Of a stretch of 64,000 bases of DNA, positions 52,732 to 63,427 are shown in pieces. Every line of letters begins with the position of its first letter. The first letter of the stretch is position 1. This DNA comes from DAHUXT01 sp036273675 (lineage in GTDB: Bacteria > Chloroflexota > Ktedonobacteria > Ktedonobacterales > JADMIN01): NCBI GenBank assembly GCA_036273675.1, contig DASUHD010000001.1, forward strand, positions 27,652 to 91,651. Reading direction: 5' to 3'. Made by a program: the position numbers and the translations under genes. Below the pieces are notes generated by a model. The model was not told where the DNA came from and did not search any database. It was given only the letters and a program-made list of their open reading frames with translations.

Positions 52732-53958
52732 ATGAAACGCGCCGCACTGGTGGTGACTATCCTGTTCGCGCTACTGGCGTTTGGGGTTGGCCTGGTCGGG
52801 ACGACGGTCGCGCTGGATGTGACGCGCCCGGTCGTCTCAGGCTCGAATGACACAATCAATTTCGTCGTCAACGATGGCGACACCTCGACCGAGATCGCCA
52901 GCAAACTCGAAAAAGCCGGACTCATCCGCAATGCGCTTATCTTCCGCCTGCTGGCGCGCTACAAGCGTCTCGATAGCAACCTCCAGCACGGTACCTATAG
53001 CCTCAGCCCCAACATGAACATGGACCAGATCATCACCGCGCTCGAAGGCGCGCCAGTGGACGAGCACATCGTTATCCTGGTCCCGCCCGGCTCGCGCGTC
53101 ACCCAGTACCCGGACTATTTTACCAAGCTGCCAAACTTCAACGCCGATAACTTCGCGCAGATCGCAAAGACGGGCATCCTGATGGACGACGCCAAGACGC
53201 CGCTCTGGACAAAATATTGGTTCATCCAGCCGATGGCAAAAGGCACGAAGGTGAAATATGCGCTGGAGGGCTATCTCTTCCCCGATACCTACTACTTCAA
53301 CAAGGACGCGGACGAGACGAAGGTCATCGAGACAATGCTCGAGAATCTGGGCGCGAAGCTCTGTCCGGGGCCAGAAAACCAGCCGGGGGCGTACTTCGCC
53401 GACAAGACGCAATGCCTGGCCCACGCGGCGCCTGTAGGCAACTCCAACATTTTTGCCACAGCGGAGAAGGCATATTCCACCACAGATCCCGTGGTCGCGC
53501 TGCATTATGCGCTTACCATGGCCTCTCTGACGGTGCGCGAGATCAAAGATCCCAAAGATGCGCCGGGCGTGACCAACGTCTACTACACGCGCTATATGGC
53601 GCTACTGCACAAAACGGCCAATACAGGCGACATCGCCAGCATGGGCGCGGACCCAACGGCGCAATATGCTCTCGAGAGCGCGACTCCGCCGACGGATGGT
53701 AAATGGTGGAAGCCGCTTACAAAAGCTGGCTCACAGGTCGCCACCAACGACCCATACAATACCAATGTCACCACAAATGGGAGTCTGATGCCTGGTCCGA
53801 TTGCCGCGCCACTCTGGGCAGAGATCGAGGCGGCAACGAATCCCAGCATCTCGAAGTACTTTTACTTCGTCCAGGATTGTAACGGCAAAACGCTCTATGC
53901 CACGACGAACGACCAAAATACAGCCAACATCAACAAGCCGTGTACCCCAAGTAGCTGA
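52732..53958 (+). CDS. mltG: Endolytic transglycosylase MltG (YceG-like)
   Basis: A 408-residue protein with one N-terminal membrane span (about 5-28) and the rest outside. The YceG domain has the LysM-like part (INFVVNDGDTSTEIASKLEK), the block LEGYLFPDTYYF, and the catalytic Glu in ALTMASLTVREIKDPKDA. MltG cuts growing glycan strands in peptidoglycan. It is longer than usual: an insertion around 205-245 and a tail both carry pairs of Cys (KLCPG, TQCLA, QDCNG, KPCTP), which could form disulfides. An AGGAGG site lies upstream. It is co-transcribed with ruvX, and a terminator follows. Confidence 0.88.
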   Translation: MKRAALVVTILFALLAFGVGLVGTTVALDVTRPVVSGSNDTINFVVNDGDTSTEIASKLEKAGLIRNALIFRLLARYKRLDSNLQHGTYSLSPNMNMDQIITALEGAPVDEHIVILVPPGSRVTQYPDYFTKLPNFNADNFAQIAKTGILMDDAKTPLWTKYWFIQPMAKGTKVKYALEGYLFPDTYYFNKDADETKVIETMLENLGAKLCPGPENQPGAYFADKTQCLAHAAPVGNSNIFATAEKAYSTTDPVVALHYALTMASLTVREIKDPKDAPGVTNVYYTRYMALLHKTANTGDIASMGADPTAQYALESATPPTDGKWWKPLTKAGSQVATNDPYNTNVTTNGSLMPGPIAAPLWAEIEAATNPSISKYFYFVQDCNGKTLYATTNDQNTANINKPCTPSS

Positions 53959-53982
53959 GGCGACGGATTGGTAGCTATACGA

Positions 53983-54012
53983 GGAGCGCCTGTTGGGGCA
54001 GGCAGGCGCTCC
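53983..54012. terminator. Bidirectional terminator between convergent genes
   Basis: GGAGCGCCTG (53983-53992) pairs with CAGGCGCTCC (54003-54012), followed on the plus strand by TATTCTT. It lies between the mltG stop and the stop of the 54012 gene. Confidence 0.75.
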
Positions 54013-54410
54013 TATTCTTCCTGGTCGTCATCGTCCTCGAACTCATCGTCTTCGTCGTCCTCATCTTCGTCGAGATCGGCGACCAGGTCTTCCTGATCGG
54101 CGCGGAAGGTGTCGTTGAAGAAGCCGACCTCCTTGCCGCTATAGACGCTGACCAGAAAATCATCGCGCGGGGTATCGGCGGAGAGCACGAGGTCCTCATC
54201 GATGCGCTCGATCAGTTGGGCCAACGCGTCGCGCTCCATCTCCTGCTCGATAATGAGCGTGCCGTGGACCGTGGTCGAGGTGAAATGCAGGTCAACCATC
54301 CCAATACGGGTCTGCCCGCGCACGAGGTAATAGCCCTCGGAACTGGGAGTGCGGAAGTGACGGTCGAAGCGGAGATCATCCATCGTATCCATGCTGCTCC
54401 GCGCGGCCAT
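54012..54410 (-). CDS. Unknown protein with poly-acidic tail
   Basis: A 132-residue protein. The first 100 residues alternate strands and a helix (GYYLVRGQTRIGMVDLHFTS; TVHGTLIIEQEMERDALAQL; DDFLVSVYSGKEVGFF). The last 25 are almost all Asp and Glu. No family name can be given. The acidic tail may bind metal ions, basic proteins or nucleic-acid-binding partners. The start at 54410 has AAGGAGG eleven bases upstream; later ATGs (54392, 54383) are possible. There is no signal peptide. It shares the terminator with mltG. Confidence 0.65.
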   Translation of the reverse strand: MAARSSMDTMDDLRFDRHFRTPSSEGYYLVRGQTRIGMVDLHFTSTTVHGTLIIEQEMERDALAQLIERIDEDLVLSADTPRDDFLVSVYSGKEVGFFNDTFRADQEDLVADLDEDEDDEDDEFEDDDDQEE

Positions 54411-54692
54411 TACGCCACGCGCCTCCTTCCCGGACGGGTACACGGCGGAGGAACACATCCCCCGGCCCTCTTACCGATTCACGCGCCAGCTACAGCGACA
54501 CAGCATCTCTGGATTTCCAGCGCTACGTTGCTGCATGCGTACGGCACAGTGTATCCGCTGAGACGAGGTGATAGCAAACACAGGCGTTGTGGAGCGCCCT
54601 GCTGTCCACGAGGTATGGCGCCGATGAGCGCAACAGGATCAGCGGTGATTTCGCGGAAGTGGATACGGGATGACGGGAAATAGCGCTCAGAC

Positions 54693-55091
54693 TTACCGCG
54701 GCGCCTGAAGATCGCGCGGGCGTTCGATGCCTTTCAGGCGGAAGAGCAGCCGGAGCCGCACCGAGAACAGGCGGGTATCAACCGGCTTGACCACATAGTC
54801 GTCGGCGCCTGCCTGGAATCCCGCCACCTTGTCTGCCGTGCTCGACCGATGTGTCACCAGCATAATCGGCAGCCGCTTGCCGCCCGGCAGCTCGCGAATC
54901 CGCGCGCAGAGATCAAGGCCGCTTCCGTCGGCCAGATCAACCTCGCTCACCAGCAGGTCAGGCCGACGCTCCCGCACCATGCGCAACGCCTCGCCCAGCC
55001 CAGCGACGAACGTCAGCGCATACTGCTCGCCGAGAATAGCGCGCAACGCATCGCGCTGCGTGGAATCAGCATCGACGACGAGAACAGACAT
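54693..55091 (-). CDS. Stand-alone receiver-domain protein with Glu at the phospho-acceptor site
   Basis: A 132-residue protein that is a single CheY-like domain. MSVLVVDADSTQRDALRAI starts it, the beta5-alpha5 motif KPVD with its Lys is present, and Thr is in LVTHRS. In place of the usual LLDV with Asp, the beta3 end reads LLVSEVDLADGSG: the phospho-acceptor position is Glu50. The acidic pair at the N-terminus is also D-A-D in place of D-D. So it is a pseudo-receiver that would be locked or act by binding. The start at 55091 has GGAG upstream. It lies next to another receiver protein on the same strand, 127 bases away. Confidence 0.75.
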   Translation of the reverse strand: MSVLVVDADSTQRDALRAILGEQYALTFVAGLGEALRMVRERRPDLLVSEVDLADGSGLDLCARIRELPGGKRLPIMLVTHRSSTADKVAGFQAGADDYVVKPVDTRLFSVRLRLLFRLKGIERPRDLQAPR

Positions 55092-55218
55092 GCTACACTC
55101 CGGAGTTGGTCGCGCCACCACATTCCACCCCCAGACGCTATGCAGGGCATCTGCATCCCACCACCCGCTTATGTAGAACTGGGAACGAACAATACAAGCG
55201 CTCCGGGGGTCACACCCC

Positions 55219-55740
55219 CTATTTGGACTGCTCCTCATCATCGACAACCAGATCGTAGTCGAAATCCGTTGCGGCCAGGTTCTCGATACGATGTACGCGT
55301 TCTTCCGGCGTGATATTCATCACCCGTTCGAGAGTCGCGCATAACGCGCTCGGCTTGAACGGCTTGGCAAGATACTCATCGACGCCGGATAGCAGCCCGG
55401 TCAAATGGTCCACTTCTTCGTTGAGTGCGCTGAGGATGATGAGAGGCGTATTCGCCGAGGCGGTATCGCCACGAATGCACCGCACCACCTGGTATCCATC
55501 CATACGTGGCATCTTCACATCGACGATAACGCAGTCTGGCTGCTCCTGGTAAAACTTCTCCAGGCCCGCAACACCGTCGTAGGCGACCACCACGTCATAC
55601 GCGCCAGTCATCGTGACAACGCTGCGAATCAACTCAACAATCATCGGGCTATCGTCTATGATTAGCACTTTCTTTTGCACATCAGACGCTTGCTGCGCGT
55701 CCGCCGTTTGTGCGTTCATCACTGGCACCGCCTCTGCCAT
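55219..55740 (-). CDS. Stand-alone response regulator (receiver domain only)
   Basis: A 173-residue protein: receiver domain at about 22-140 with IIDDSPMIVELIRSV (acidic pair), CVIVDVKMPRMDGYQ (the phospho-acceptor Asp), Ser in IILSALNEE, and Lys in LAKPFKPSAL. No output domain follows; about 30 acidic residues end the protein. Such proteins carry phosphoryl groups between kinases and partners or bind a motor-like target. The start at 55740 follows GGGAGG; an ATG at 55719 is also possible. It is transcribed ahead of the pseudo-receiver gene (same strand), probably together. The kinase is not in the window. Confidence 0.82.
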   Translation of the reverse strand: MAEAVPVMNAQTADAQQASDVQKKVLIIDDSPMIVELIRSVVTMTGAYDVVVAYDGVAGLEKFYQEQPDCVIVDVKMPRMDGYQVVRCIRGDTASANTPLIILSALNEEVDHLTGLLSGVDEYLAKPFKPSALCATLERVMNITPEERVHRIENLAATDFDYDLVVDDEEQSK

Positions 55741-56146
55741 ACACCACCGCCTCCCAGCGCCATCAGCGACCCTGCATGCTGCGCCTGGCAGCCCACCAGC
55801 ACGGCGCCCGAAAAGATCAGGCATTCCGCGAACTTGTTGCGGACAATAGTAGCATAGCCCTGAATCTCCGCCAAGTCGCCACGCGAAAGGTACCAGCCTA
55901 CCCTATGTGGCATAGTACTATTGGAATGACGCGGCGGCACAGTCAAATTTTCGCGTCTGTCCGCCCGTGCCGAGGCACAGGCGACATAGGCGCTACTGGC
56001 TGGTTACCACTATCAGTCATGCCGCTAAGAACAGGGTGAGAACACGTGCTGCCAACCAATACGGTGAGCCTGGCTACTAAAACAGAAGACGCCATAGAAC
56101 ACGACAATGACAGCAGACTCACCCATTACCCGAGGAGGCGCCCAAC
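55741..56146. other. Divergent intergenic region
   Basis: About 406 bases between the response regulator and the thiF/moeB-like gene. It holds the response regulator promoter (55846-55874). Nothing else stands out, and no coding frame has a ribosome site. Confidence 0.5.
55846..55874 (-). promoter_or_regulatory. Sigma70-type promoter of the receiver genes
   Basis: On the minus strand, -35 TTGGCG (55869-55874) and -10 TACTAT (55846-55851) are 17 bases apart. The leader would be about 100 bases. Confidence 0.6.
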
Positions 56147-57277
56147 ATGCTTCATGCAGACACCAATTCCACAGATACACACCCTTTAGACGATACATCC
56201 GGGGCAAATGTTCCAGCGGAGGCGGAAATATCCCCATTTGCCGCCCGCGGCCTCTCTGCCGAGCAGCGCTACTCGCGCCAGACCCTCTTCAGCGGCATCG
56301 GCGCCGCCGGACAGGAACGCCTCAGTCGGGCGCGCGTGCTGATCGCGGGCTGTGGCGCATTGGGCAGCGTGCTGGCGAACTCGCTGGCGCGTGCGGGCGT
56401 GGGCTACCTGCGGCTGGTTGACCGCGACTTCGTCGAGGGGAACAACTTGCAGCGTCAGGTGCTCTACGACGAGCAGGACGCGCTGGACGGGCTGCCGAAA
56501 GCGATTGCCGCCGAGCGGGCGCTGCGCCGCATCAATAGCCTGGTCACCGTCGACGCCCATGTGAGCGACATCACCGCCGATTCGATTGAATCGCTGCTGG
56601 ATGGCATCGACATCGTCCTCGACGGCACAGACAACTTCGAGACACGCTATCTGCTCAACGACGCCTGTGTGAAGGCGGGCATCCCCTGGATCTATAGCGC
56701 GGTGATCGCCGCCTATGGAGTGACGATGACGATTCTGCCCGGTGAGACCGCCTGCCTGCGCTGCGTCTTCCCCGACCGCCCACTCCCCGGCACAACACCC
56801 ACTTGCGATACGGCGGGCGTGCTCAACAGCATCGTCGGCGTGATCACAGGCATGGCCTCCACCGAGGCGCTCAAGCTGCTGGTGGGCAGCGAGCAACTGG
56901 CGCGCGGGCTGACGTGGATTGATCTCTGGGAGAACACGTTCGAGCGGGTCGAGCTGCCACGCTCGCCCGACTGCCCAACCTGCGGCCTCGGCAACTATGA
57001 ATATCTGGACGCGCCGCTGGATGAGAGCGGGGTGAGCCTCTGCGGGCGGAACGCGGTGCAGGTGCGCCCGGCCCAGAAGGTGGCGTCGGCGCTCGATCTC
57101 GGCGCGCTGGCGGAGCGGCTGCGGCCCGCTGGCGAGGTTGCCAGCAACGATTTCCTGCTGCGGCTGCGCGTCGATGGCTACGAGGTGACCGTCTTCCCCG
57201 ACGCCCGCGCCATCATCAAGGGAACCGCCGACCCTGCCGTCGCCCGCACGATCTACGCCCGCTATGTGGGGGCGTGA
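56147..57277 (+). CDS. ThiF/MoeB-family adenylyltransferase
   Basis: A 376-residue E1-like enzyme. RYSRQTLFSGIGAAGQERL and VLIAGCGALGSVLANSL supply the ATP-binding Rossmann start, and DRDFVEGNNLQRQVLYDE the Arg finger. DIVLDGTDNFETRYLLND is the classic family motif, and CLRC ... CPTC holds zinc. The last part SLCGRNAVQVRP is a feature of ThiF from thiamine biosynthesis of Gram-positive type. It adenylates the C-terminal Gly of ThiS (or MoaD). The N-terminal 35 residues are polar and not part of the fold. The ATG follows AGGAGG. No ThiS or MoaD gene is nearby, so choose between ThiF and MoeB with caution. It ends beside a structured repeat at 57282. Confidence 0.85.
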   Translation: MLHADTNSTDTHPLDDTSGANVPAEAEISPFAARGLSAEQRYSRQTLFSGIGAAGQERLSRARVLIAGCGALGSVLANSLARAGVGYLRLVDRDFVEGNNLQRQVLYDEQDALDGLPKAIAAERALRRINSLVTVDAHVSDITADSIESLLDGIDIVLDGTDNFETRYLLNDACVKAGIPWIYSAVIAAYGVTMTILPGETACLRCVFPDRPLPGTTPTCDTAGVLNSIVGVITGMASTEALKLLVGSEQLARGLTWIDLWENTFERVELPRSPDCPTCGLGNYEYLDAPLDESGVSLCGRNAVQVRPAQKVASALDLGALAERLRPAGEVASNDFLLRLRVDGYEVTVFPDARAIIKGTADPAVARTIYARYVGA

Positions 57278-57281
57278 GGGC

Positions 57282-57394
57282 GCTGGCGGCTGAAGCAGCG
57301 GCCTCCAGAGAGCAGGAGGAAGCATCTGGAGCCTGCGCAGGCAGGCTTTGTGGACGCGCCAGCGCGTCCCCTGGGCGCGGCTTCAGCCGCCAGC
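57282..57394 (-). repeat. Structured dispersed repeat, copy 1
   Basis: Outer arms GCTGGCGGCTGAAGC (57282-57296) and GCTTCAGCCGCCAGC (57380-57394) are perfect 15-bp inverted copies. Two inner stems follow: GGACGCGC / GCGCGTCC at about 57352-57369, and GCCTGC / GCAGGC near 57331-57344. It fills the gap between two convergent genes, and its end supplies the last codons and stop of the thioesterase gene. It shares layout and sequence with 63573-63667. Confidence 0.7.
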
Positions 57395-57892
57395 CGTCTC
57401 CGGCGCCTCGATGCGGCGGTCGAAGCGGCGGTAGATGGCGTGGCAGCGTGAGCAGACGCGGCCATTGACATCGCGGCAGTCGGCCTCGACGAAGAAGATC
57501 TGCTTGCCGCCGCTAAGCACGTGCGCCTCGAAGGTGAGCGGCGCATCGTAGGCGGGATGCTCGAAGGCCATCTCCAGCGTCACCGTCACCTGCGGCTTCG
57601 TCCCGTGGGCGAGCGACGCAACCGCCGCGCCCGTCACGATGTCGAAGATGTAGGACTGCACCGCGCCCGTCACCGCGCGCCCGCCGATGCCCGCCCCGCG
57701 ATGGTGCTGGCCCGGCTCGAAATAGACTTTGGCGTGGCCATCGGCGCTCTCGACGATACGCGCGCCCATCCAGCTCACAAAGTCCATCGAGTTCCAGTAC
57801 TCGAAAAACGCGGGCGTGCCTCGAGTATCGTCGCTGGCGTCGCCGTTCGGCGCGTCCGCTTTCGGCTGCCCTGTGGGTGTATCGTCGCTCAT
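57383..57892 (-). CDS. PaaI-like hotdog-fold thioesterase
   Basis: A 169-residue protein. The first 30 residues are disordered (Asp/Thr/Pro/Gly). Then comes a hotdog domain: FFEYWNSMDFVSWMGARIVE is the hotdog helix start, HRGAGIGGRAVTGAVQSYIFDIVTG the family's central helix, and TVTLEMAFEHPAYDAPLTF and IFFVEADCRDVNGRVC the sheet. Members hydrolyse acyl-CoA thioesters. A single Cys pair (CSRC) follows at the end. The start at 57892 follows GGAAGGGAAGG. The last four residues and the stop are coded inside the structured repeat at 57282-57394. Confidence 0.78.
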   Translation of the reverse strand: MSDDTPTGQPKADAPNGDASDDTRGTPAFFEYWNSMDFVSWMGARIVESADGHAKVYFEPGQHHRGAGIGGRAVTGAVQSYIFDIVTGAAVASLAHGTKPQVTVTLEMAFEHPAYDAPLTFEAHVLSGGKQIFFVEADCRDVNGRVCSRCHAIYRRFDRRIEAPETAGG

Positions 57893-58210
57893 GATGCGGG
57901 CCTTCCCTTCCAGGATAGAGTGTGCGTTGCCTCGCCGCCGGTCCGCTGATATGAACGTCGCCAGCGATGCCGCCAGCACACAGCGTACACTACCCGGCCT
58001 GTGCAGGGCAAGGAAGCGCAGAATCCCACTATTTCTTTGAGACGCGTGAGATTCCGGCCCCCATTTTTCCCAGCACATTGCCATGCTGGCGCCCTGGCTT
58101 TTACACTAACCCGGAGATTCTCTACTTGAGGTGAACTTACCTGGCGTACGGTGACCCATGAGATAGCAGCGAATTTGGATATCTGAGGATAGTATTGGTG
58201 AGGGGGGCGC
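57893..58210. other. Divergent intergenic region
   Basis: The 318 bases between the thioesterase gene (minus) and the penicillin-binding protein gene (plus) should hold two promoters, but no convincing -35/-10 pair was found for either. No gene or strong repeat is seen. Confidence 0.35.
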
Positions 58211-61200
58211 ATGAGCAGGGATTCGCGAAACTACGGCGGGGACTATGACGAGCGCGACCTCGACGGACGCGGTGGTCCGCCGCGAGGAAGACGCCCAAAT
58301 AGTGGCGGTGGCGGTGGTCGCGGCCCATCTGATCCTTCTATGCGACGACCGAACGGCAATAGCAATGGCAACGGCATGAGTCGGCCGCCCTATGGCTCGC
58401 GCGGAAGCGGCCCAGGCAATGGCGGACCCCGTAGCCGCGACTATGACGATGATCAGGGCGGCTACTCAGACTATCCCGATCAGCCCTCACGCCGCAGCCG
58501 CGCCGAGTATCGCGACGGGCCACCTTCGCGCGCGGGTGGTCGCTCGCGCGCTGGTGACAGTTACGAGATGGAGACCTCGCGCGCGCCACGCAGGCAGCGC
58601 CGTGGCTTCGGCGAGATGGTTGGCGATATGTCGCGCCAGTTGAGCGCGATGGTGCGTGGCACTGGCCGCGCGATGCAGCGCGAGGCGGCGCAGATTGCCG
58701 CCGCGGGCAGCCGCAGGTCCGCGCCGCTGACGCCGACGCCAGAGATGCTGGCGCAGATGCAGGGCGATTTGCCACGCTACCGCCGCTCGCGCATCCGCAT
58801 GCGGGCGCGCAAATGGCGGCTGGGACGCGTGCGCGCCAATCCCGTTGGCTATGCCATCGGCGTCGCGGCGGTGGTCGTCGCGGCGGTCTCCATCCTTGGC
58901 GGCGGCGGCGCGGGCGCGGTCTATGCCTACAACTACTACGACGTGCATCGCCCGGCGATCCAGAGCATCATCAACAACGCCGTCGCCGGACAGAATACGG
59001 TCATCTATGACCGCAATGGCAAGCCGCTCTATACCGTCCGCAGCGATAGCGGCTACAACTATTATGTGCCGCTCTCGCAGATCGGCCAGACGATCCAGGA
59101 TGCGACGCTCGACACCGAGGACCACTCGTTCTACTCGCCGACGAACATCGGCGTGGACTTCCAGGGAACGGCGCGCGCGCTCCTCGCCGACGTGACCCAC
59201 GGTGGCGCGGCTGACCAGGGCGGCTCGACCATCACCCAGCAGCTTGTCAAGCGGCTGATTCTGCATGACCCCTCGAAGCAGGTGCAGCGCAAACTGAACG
59301 AGATGATTCTGGCCATCGGCCTCAACGCCAACTATAGCAAGAGCCAGATTCTGGAGATGTATCTCAACACCATCGACTATGGCGACCAGAATCAGGGCAT
59401 CGAGGCGGCGGCACGCAACTTCTTTGGCCTCCAGCAAAAGGAAGAAAACGGCAAGCTGATCCTGGCCAACCAGCAGCTCTCCATCGCGCAGGCGGCGATT
59501 CTGGCGGGCCTGCCAAACAACCCGACCTACTACCTGCCGATTGCGTACTCCTGCGACAAGGCGCCCTGCGAAGACAAGGATTGGGCGAAGCCTTGCGTCA
59601 ACGACCCACACGAGGGCATCTGCGATCCCAGCGCTGACTACGTCAATAACTGGGGCCAGTTGGGCCACGAATGGATCGTCTGGCGGCGCGCGCGCGTGGT
59701 GCTGCAGAGCATGCAGACCTATGGCTCGATCACCCAGGATCAGTATCTCAATGCGCTGAATCAGGTCCACGACATCCTGGTTCACCAGGATATAAAACAC
59801 TGGGCGGGCGTCGCGAATGGCAGCGCCATCGATACGACCAAGTTAGCGCCGAACTTTGTGGACTATATTACCCAGACGGTGCTACCCCAGGAATTCGGCA
59901 TCTCTCCAGACAGTCTGCCAACTGCTGGCTGGCGAATCTATACGACGCTCGACCTCAGCCTGGAGGAGTACACCGAGAAGAACATCGACTACTACATCAA
60001 CAAAGACCACACAGTTCCGGTGCCAACATACCATAACACGAATAACAACTGTGGCCCGACATGTGATCTTCCGCTCACTCAGACCGCTAACGCTCACGAT
60101 GGAGCCGCAGTGGTGATCGATCCCTATACCGGGGATGTGCTGGCGATGGCTGGCACAGCGAAATACGGTGACTCGAATCCGCTGGTCGGTGGGTACAACA
60201 ATGTGGCGGTGCTGCCCCGTAGCCTGGGTTCGTCGATGAAAGGCATCGTCTACGCGACTGCCTTCCAGATGGGCTGGACACCAAGTATCATGATGCAGGA
60301 CACGCCCATCTGCATGCCAGGATCAGGGGGATCACGGCAGGACTATTCCGACACGCCTGGTTGCAAAAACAACGCAGTGTACGTGCCACATAACTACACC
60401 GGTGACGGCTACAACGGCTACGTTCCGCTTCGGATGGCGCTCGCGAACTCGCTGAATATTCCAGCAGTCGAGGGGATGTCGTTCGTCGGCGACACGCCAG
60501 CGCTTTCCGACAACTTCATCACAATGGCGCGTCGGCTGGGAATAACTGGTGACGTCAAGGATGCGAATGGCAATATTATCACTCCAGGACTGGAGGCGGA
60601 TCGAGTGGGACCAACGACAGCGCTCGGGACGCAGTCGGTTCCCTTGATTCAGTTGACGAACGCCTACGCTGCGATGGCGAATAGCGGCAAGCATGTCCCC
60701 TACCGCACCATCCTGCGCATCGAGGACTCGGCAGGTGACTCCTGGACCGCGCCGACACCCAAGCCCGCGCAGGTGATCAGCCCGCAGGCAGCCTACATGC
60801 TCACCTCGGTGCTGGCAGACGATAAAGCCCGAATGCCAGGTTTTAACACCATAAACCCCTTGCAGTTCCCCGATTATTCGAGTTTCCAGGTTGCCTCGAA
60901 GACCGGAACAGGTTCTGGTAAGATTGGGCCGAGCGATATTGTCACGATAGGCTACTCACCCTATTTAACGGTAGGGGTCTGGGTTGGCAATGCCAATGGC
61001 GCCGATATGACGCCGGGCATCATCGGTATCGCGGGCGCTGGCTATATCTTCCATGACGTCATGGACTACGCGCTGAAAACCTACAAGTGGACGGGGACGC
61101 CCACTTTCCCGATTCCGCCAGACATGGCAATGGGCGCGTTCGGCTGCAACGCAGGGCTGGCGCCATATCAGGGCGAGGCTGGGTCCTCGGGCAGCACTGG

Positions 61201-61372
61201 GACCGGAACTGGTAATGGCAACGGGACAGGCACTGGGACCGGAACTGGTAGCTCGGGCAGCGCACCAATGTGCGATACACGCGCCAGTATCGGCAGGCAT
61301 TTGAACATCTACCCCGGGCCAAAACCAGACATAGACTGGTACATCCAAGGGCAAGCGCCGCTCAACTCGTGA
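58211..61372 (+). CDS. Class A penicillin-binding protein (PBP1A-type)
   Basis: A 1053-residue enzyme. Residues 1-210 are an unusually long cytoplasmic tail rich in Arg, Gly, Ser and Tyr. One span (about 212-240) follows. The glycosyltransferase GT51 domain has catalytic Glu303 in DTEDHSFYSPTNIG and STITQQLVKRL; the transpeptidase domain has SxxK as SSMK (Ser674-Lys677), SLN (747-749) and KTGTGSGK near 901. It joins glycan strands and crosslinks peptides outside the membrane. The linker between domains holds several Cys (448, 453, 462, 471, 614, 618), likely in disulfides. The C-terminal 60 residues are a Gly/Thr/Ser repeat. The start has GAGGGGGG upstream. Confidence 0.92.
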   Translation: MSRDSRNYGGDYDERDLDGRGGPPRGRRPNSGGGGGRGPSDPSMRRPNGNSNGNGMSRPPYGSRGSGPGNGGPRSRDYDDDQGGYSDYPDQPSRRSRAEYRDGPPSRAGGRSRAGDSYEMETSRAPRRQRRGFGEMVGDMSRQLSAMVRGTGRAMQREAAQIAAAGSRRSAPLTPTPEMLAQMQGDLPRYRRSRIRMRARKWRLGRVRANPVGYAIGVAAVVVAAVSILGGGGAGAVYAYNYYDVHRPAIQSIINNAVAGQNTVIYDRNGKPLYTVRSDSGYNYYVPLSQIGQTIQDATLDTEDHSFYSPTNIGVDFQGTARALLADVTHGGAADQGGSTITQQLVKRLILHDPSKQVQRKLNEMILAIGLNANYSKSQILEMYLNTIDYGDQNQGIEAAARNFFGLQQKEENGKLILANQQLSIAQAAILAGLPNNPTYYLPIAYSCDKAPCEDKDWAKPCVNDPHEGICDPSADYVNNWGQLGHEWIVWRRARVVLQSMQTYGSITQDQYLNALNQVHDILVHQDIKHWAGVANGSAIDTTKLAPNFVDYITQTVLPQEFGISPDSLPTAGWRIYTTLDLSLEEYTEKNIDYYINKDHTVPVPTYHNTNNNCGPTCDLPLTQTANAHDGAAVVIDPYTGDVLAMAGTAKYGDSNPLVGGYNNVAVLPRSLGSSMKGIVYATAFQMGWTPSIMMQDTPICMPGSGGSRQDYSDTPGCKNNAVYVPHNYTGDGYNGYVPLRMALANSLNIPAVEGMSFVGDTPALSDNFITMARRLGITGDVKDANGNIITPGLEADRVGPTTALGTQSVPLIQLTNAYAAMANSGKHVPYRTILRIEDSAGDSWTAPTPKPAQVISPQAAYMLTSVLADDKARMPGFNTINPLQFPDYSSFQVASKTGTGSGKIGPSDIVTIGYSPYLTVGVWVGNANGADMTPGIIGIAGAGYIFHDVMDYALKTYKWTGTPTFPIPPDMAMGAFGCNAGLAPYQGEAGSSGSTGTGTGNGNGTGTGTGTGSSGSAPMCDTRASIGRHLNIYPGPKPDIDWYIQGQAPLNS

Positions 61373-61380
61373 CGACTGCC

Positions 61381-61486
61381 CTCTCCCCCAGCCCGCCCTA
61401 TGGGTCGCTGGCGCTGCGCGTGCTTGACGCACGCTCCGAGGCTCTCGCCTCGCGCGCTAGCCCCCTAAAAGGGAGGGGAGCCAGAT
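61381..61486. repeat. Cluster of short hairpins after the PBP gene
   Basis: Between the PBP stop and the next terminator are several stems: GCGTGC-ttgac-GCACGC, CGAGGC-tct-CGCCTCG and outer CTCTCCCC / GGGAGGGGAG arms. It looks like a dispersed intergenic repeat rather than a coding region. Confidence 0.4.
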
Positions 61487-61504
61487 AGTGTGTTTGGAGT
61501 ACGA

Positions 61505-61540
61505 CGACGGGGCAGCCGATTGGCTGCCCCGTCGTTTTTT
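61505..61540 (+). terminator. Strong intrinsic terminator
   Basis: CGACGGGGCAGCC (61505-61517) pairs perfectly with GGCTGCCCCGTCG (61522-61534) over a four-base loop, followed by six T. It ends the PBP transcript. Confidence 0.9.
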
Positions 61541-61558
61541 GCTACATGCGCGATGTGG

Positions 61559-63427
<1,869 letters not shown>

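Noticed and set aside
56186..57325. Minus-strand frame of 379 codons opposite the thiF/moeB-like gene
   Set aside because: It is a shadow of the ThiF/MoeB frame, with His/Asp/Arg-rich composition typical of antisense reading.
58487..59800. Long open frame on the minus strand (437 codons) opposite the PBP gene
   Set aside because: It lies fully inside a well-supported gene, has no ribosome site and its product has no domain; long antisense frames are expected in GC-rich coding DNA.
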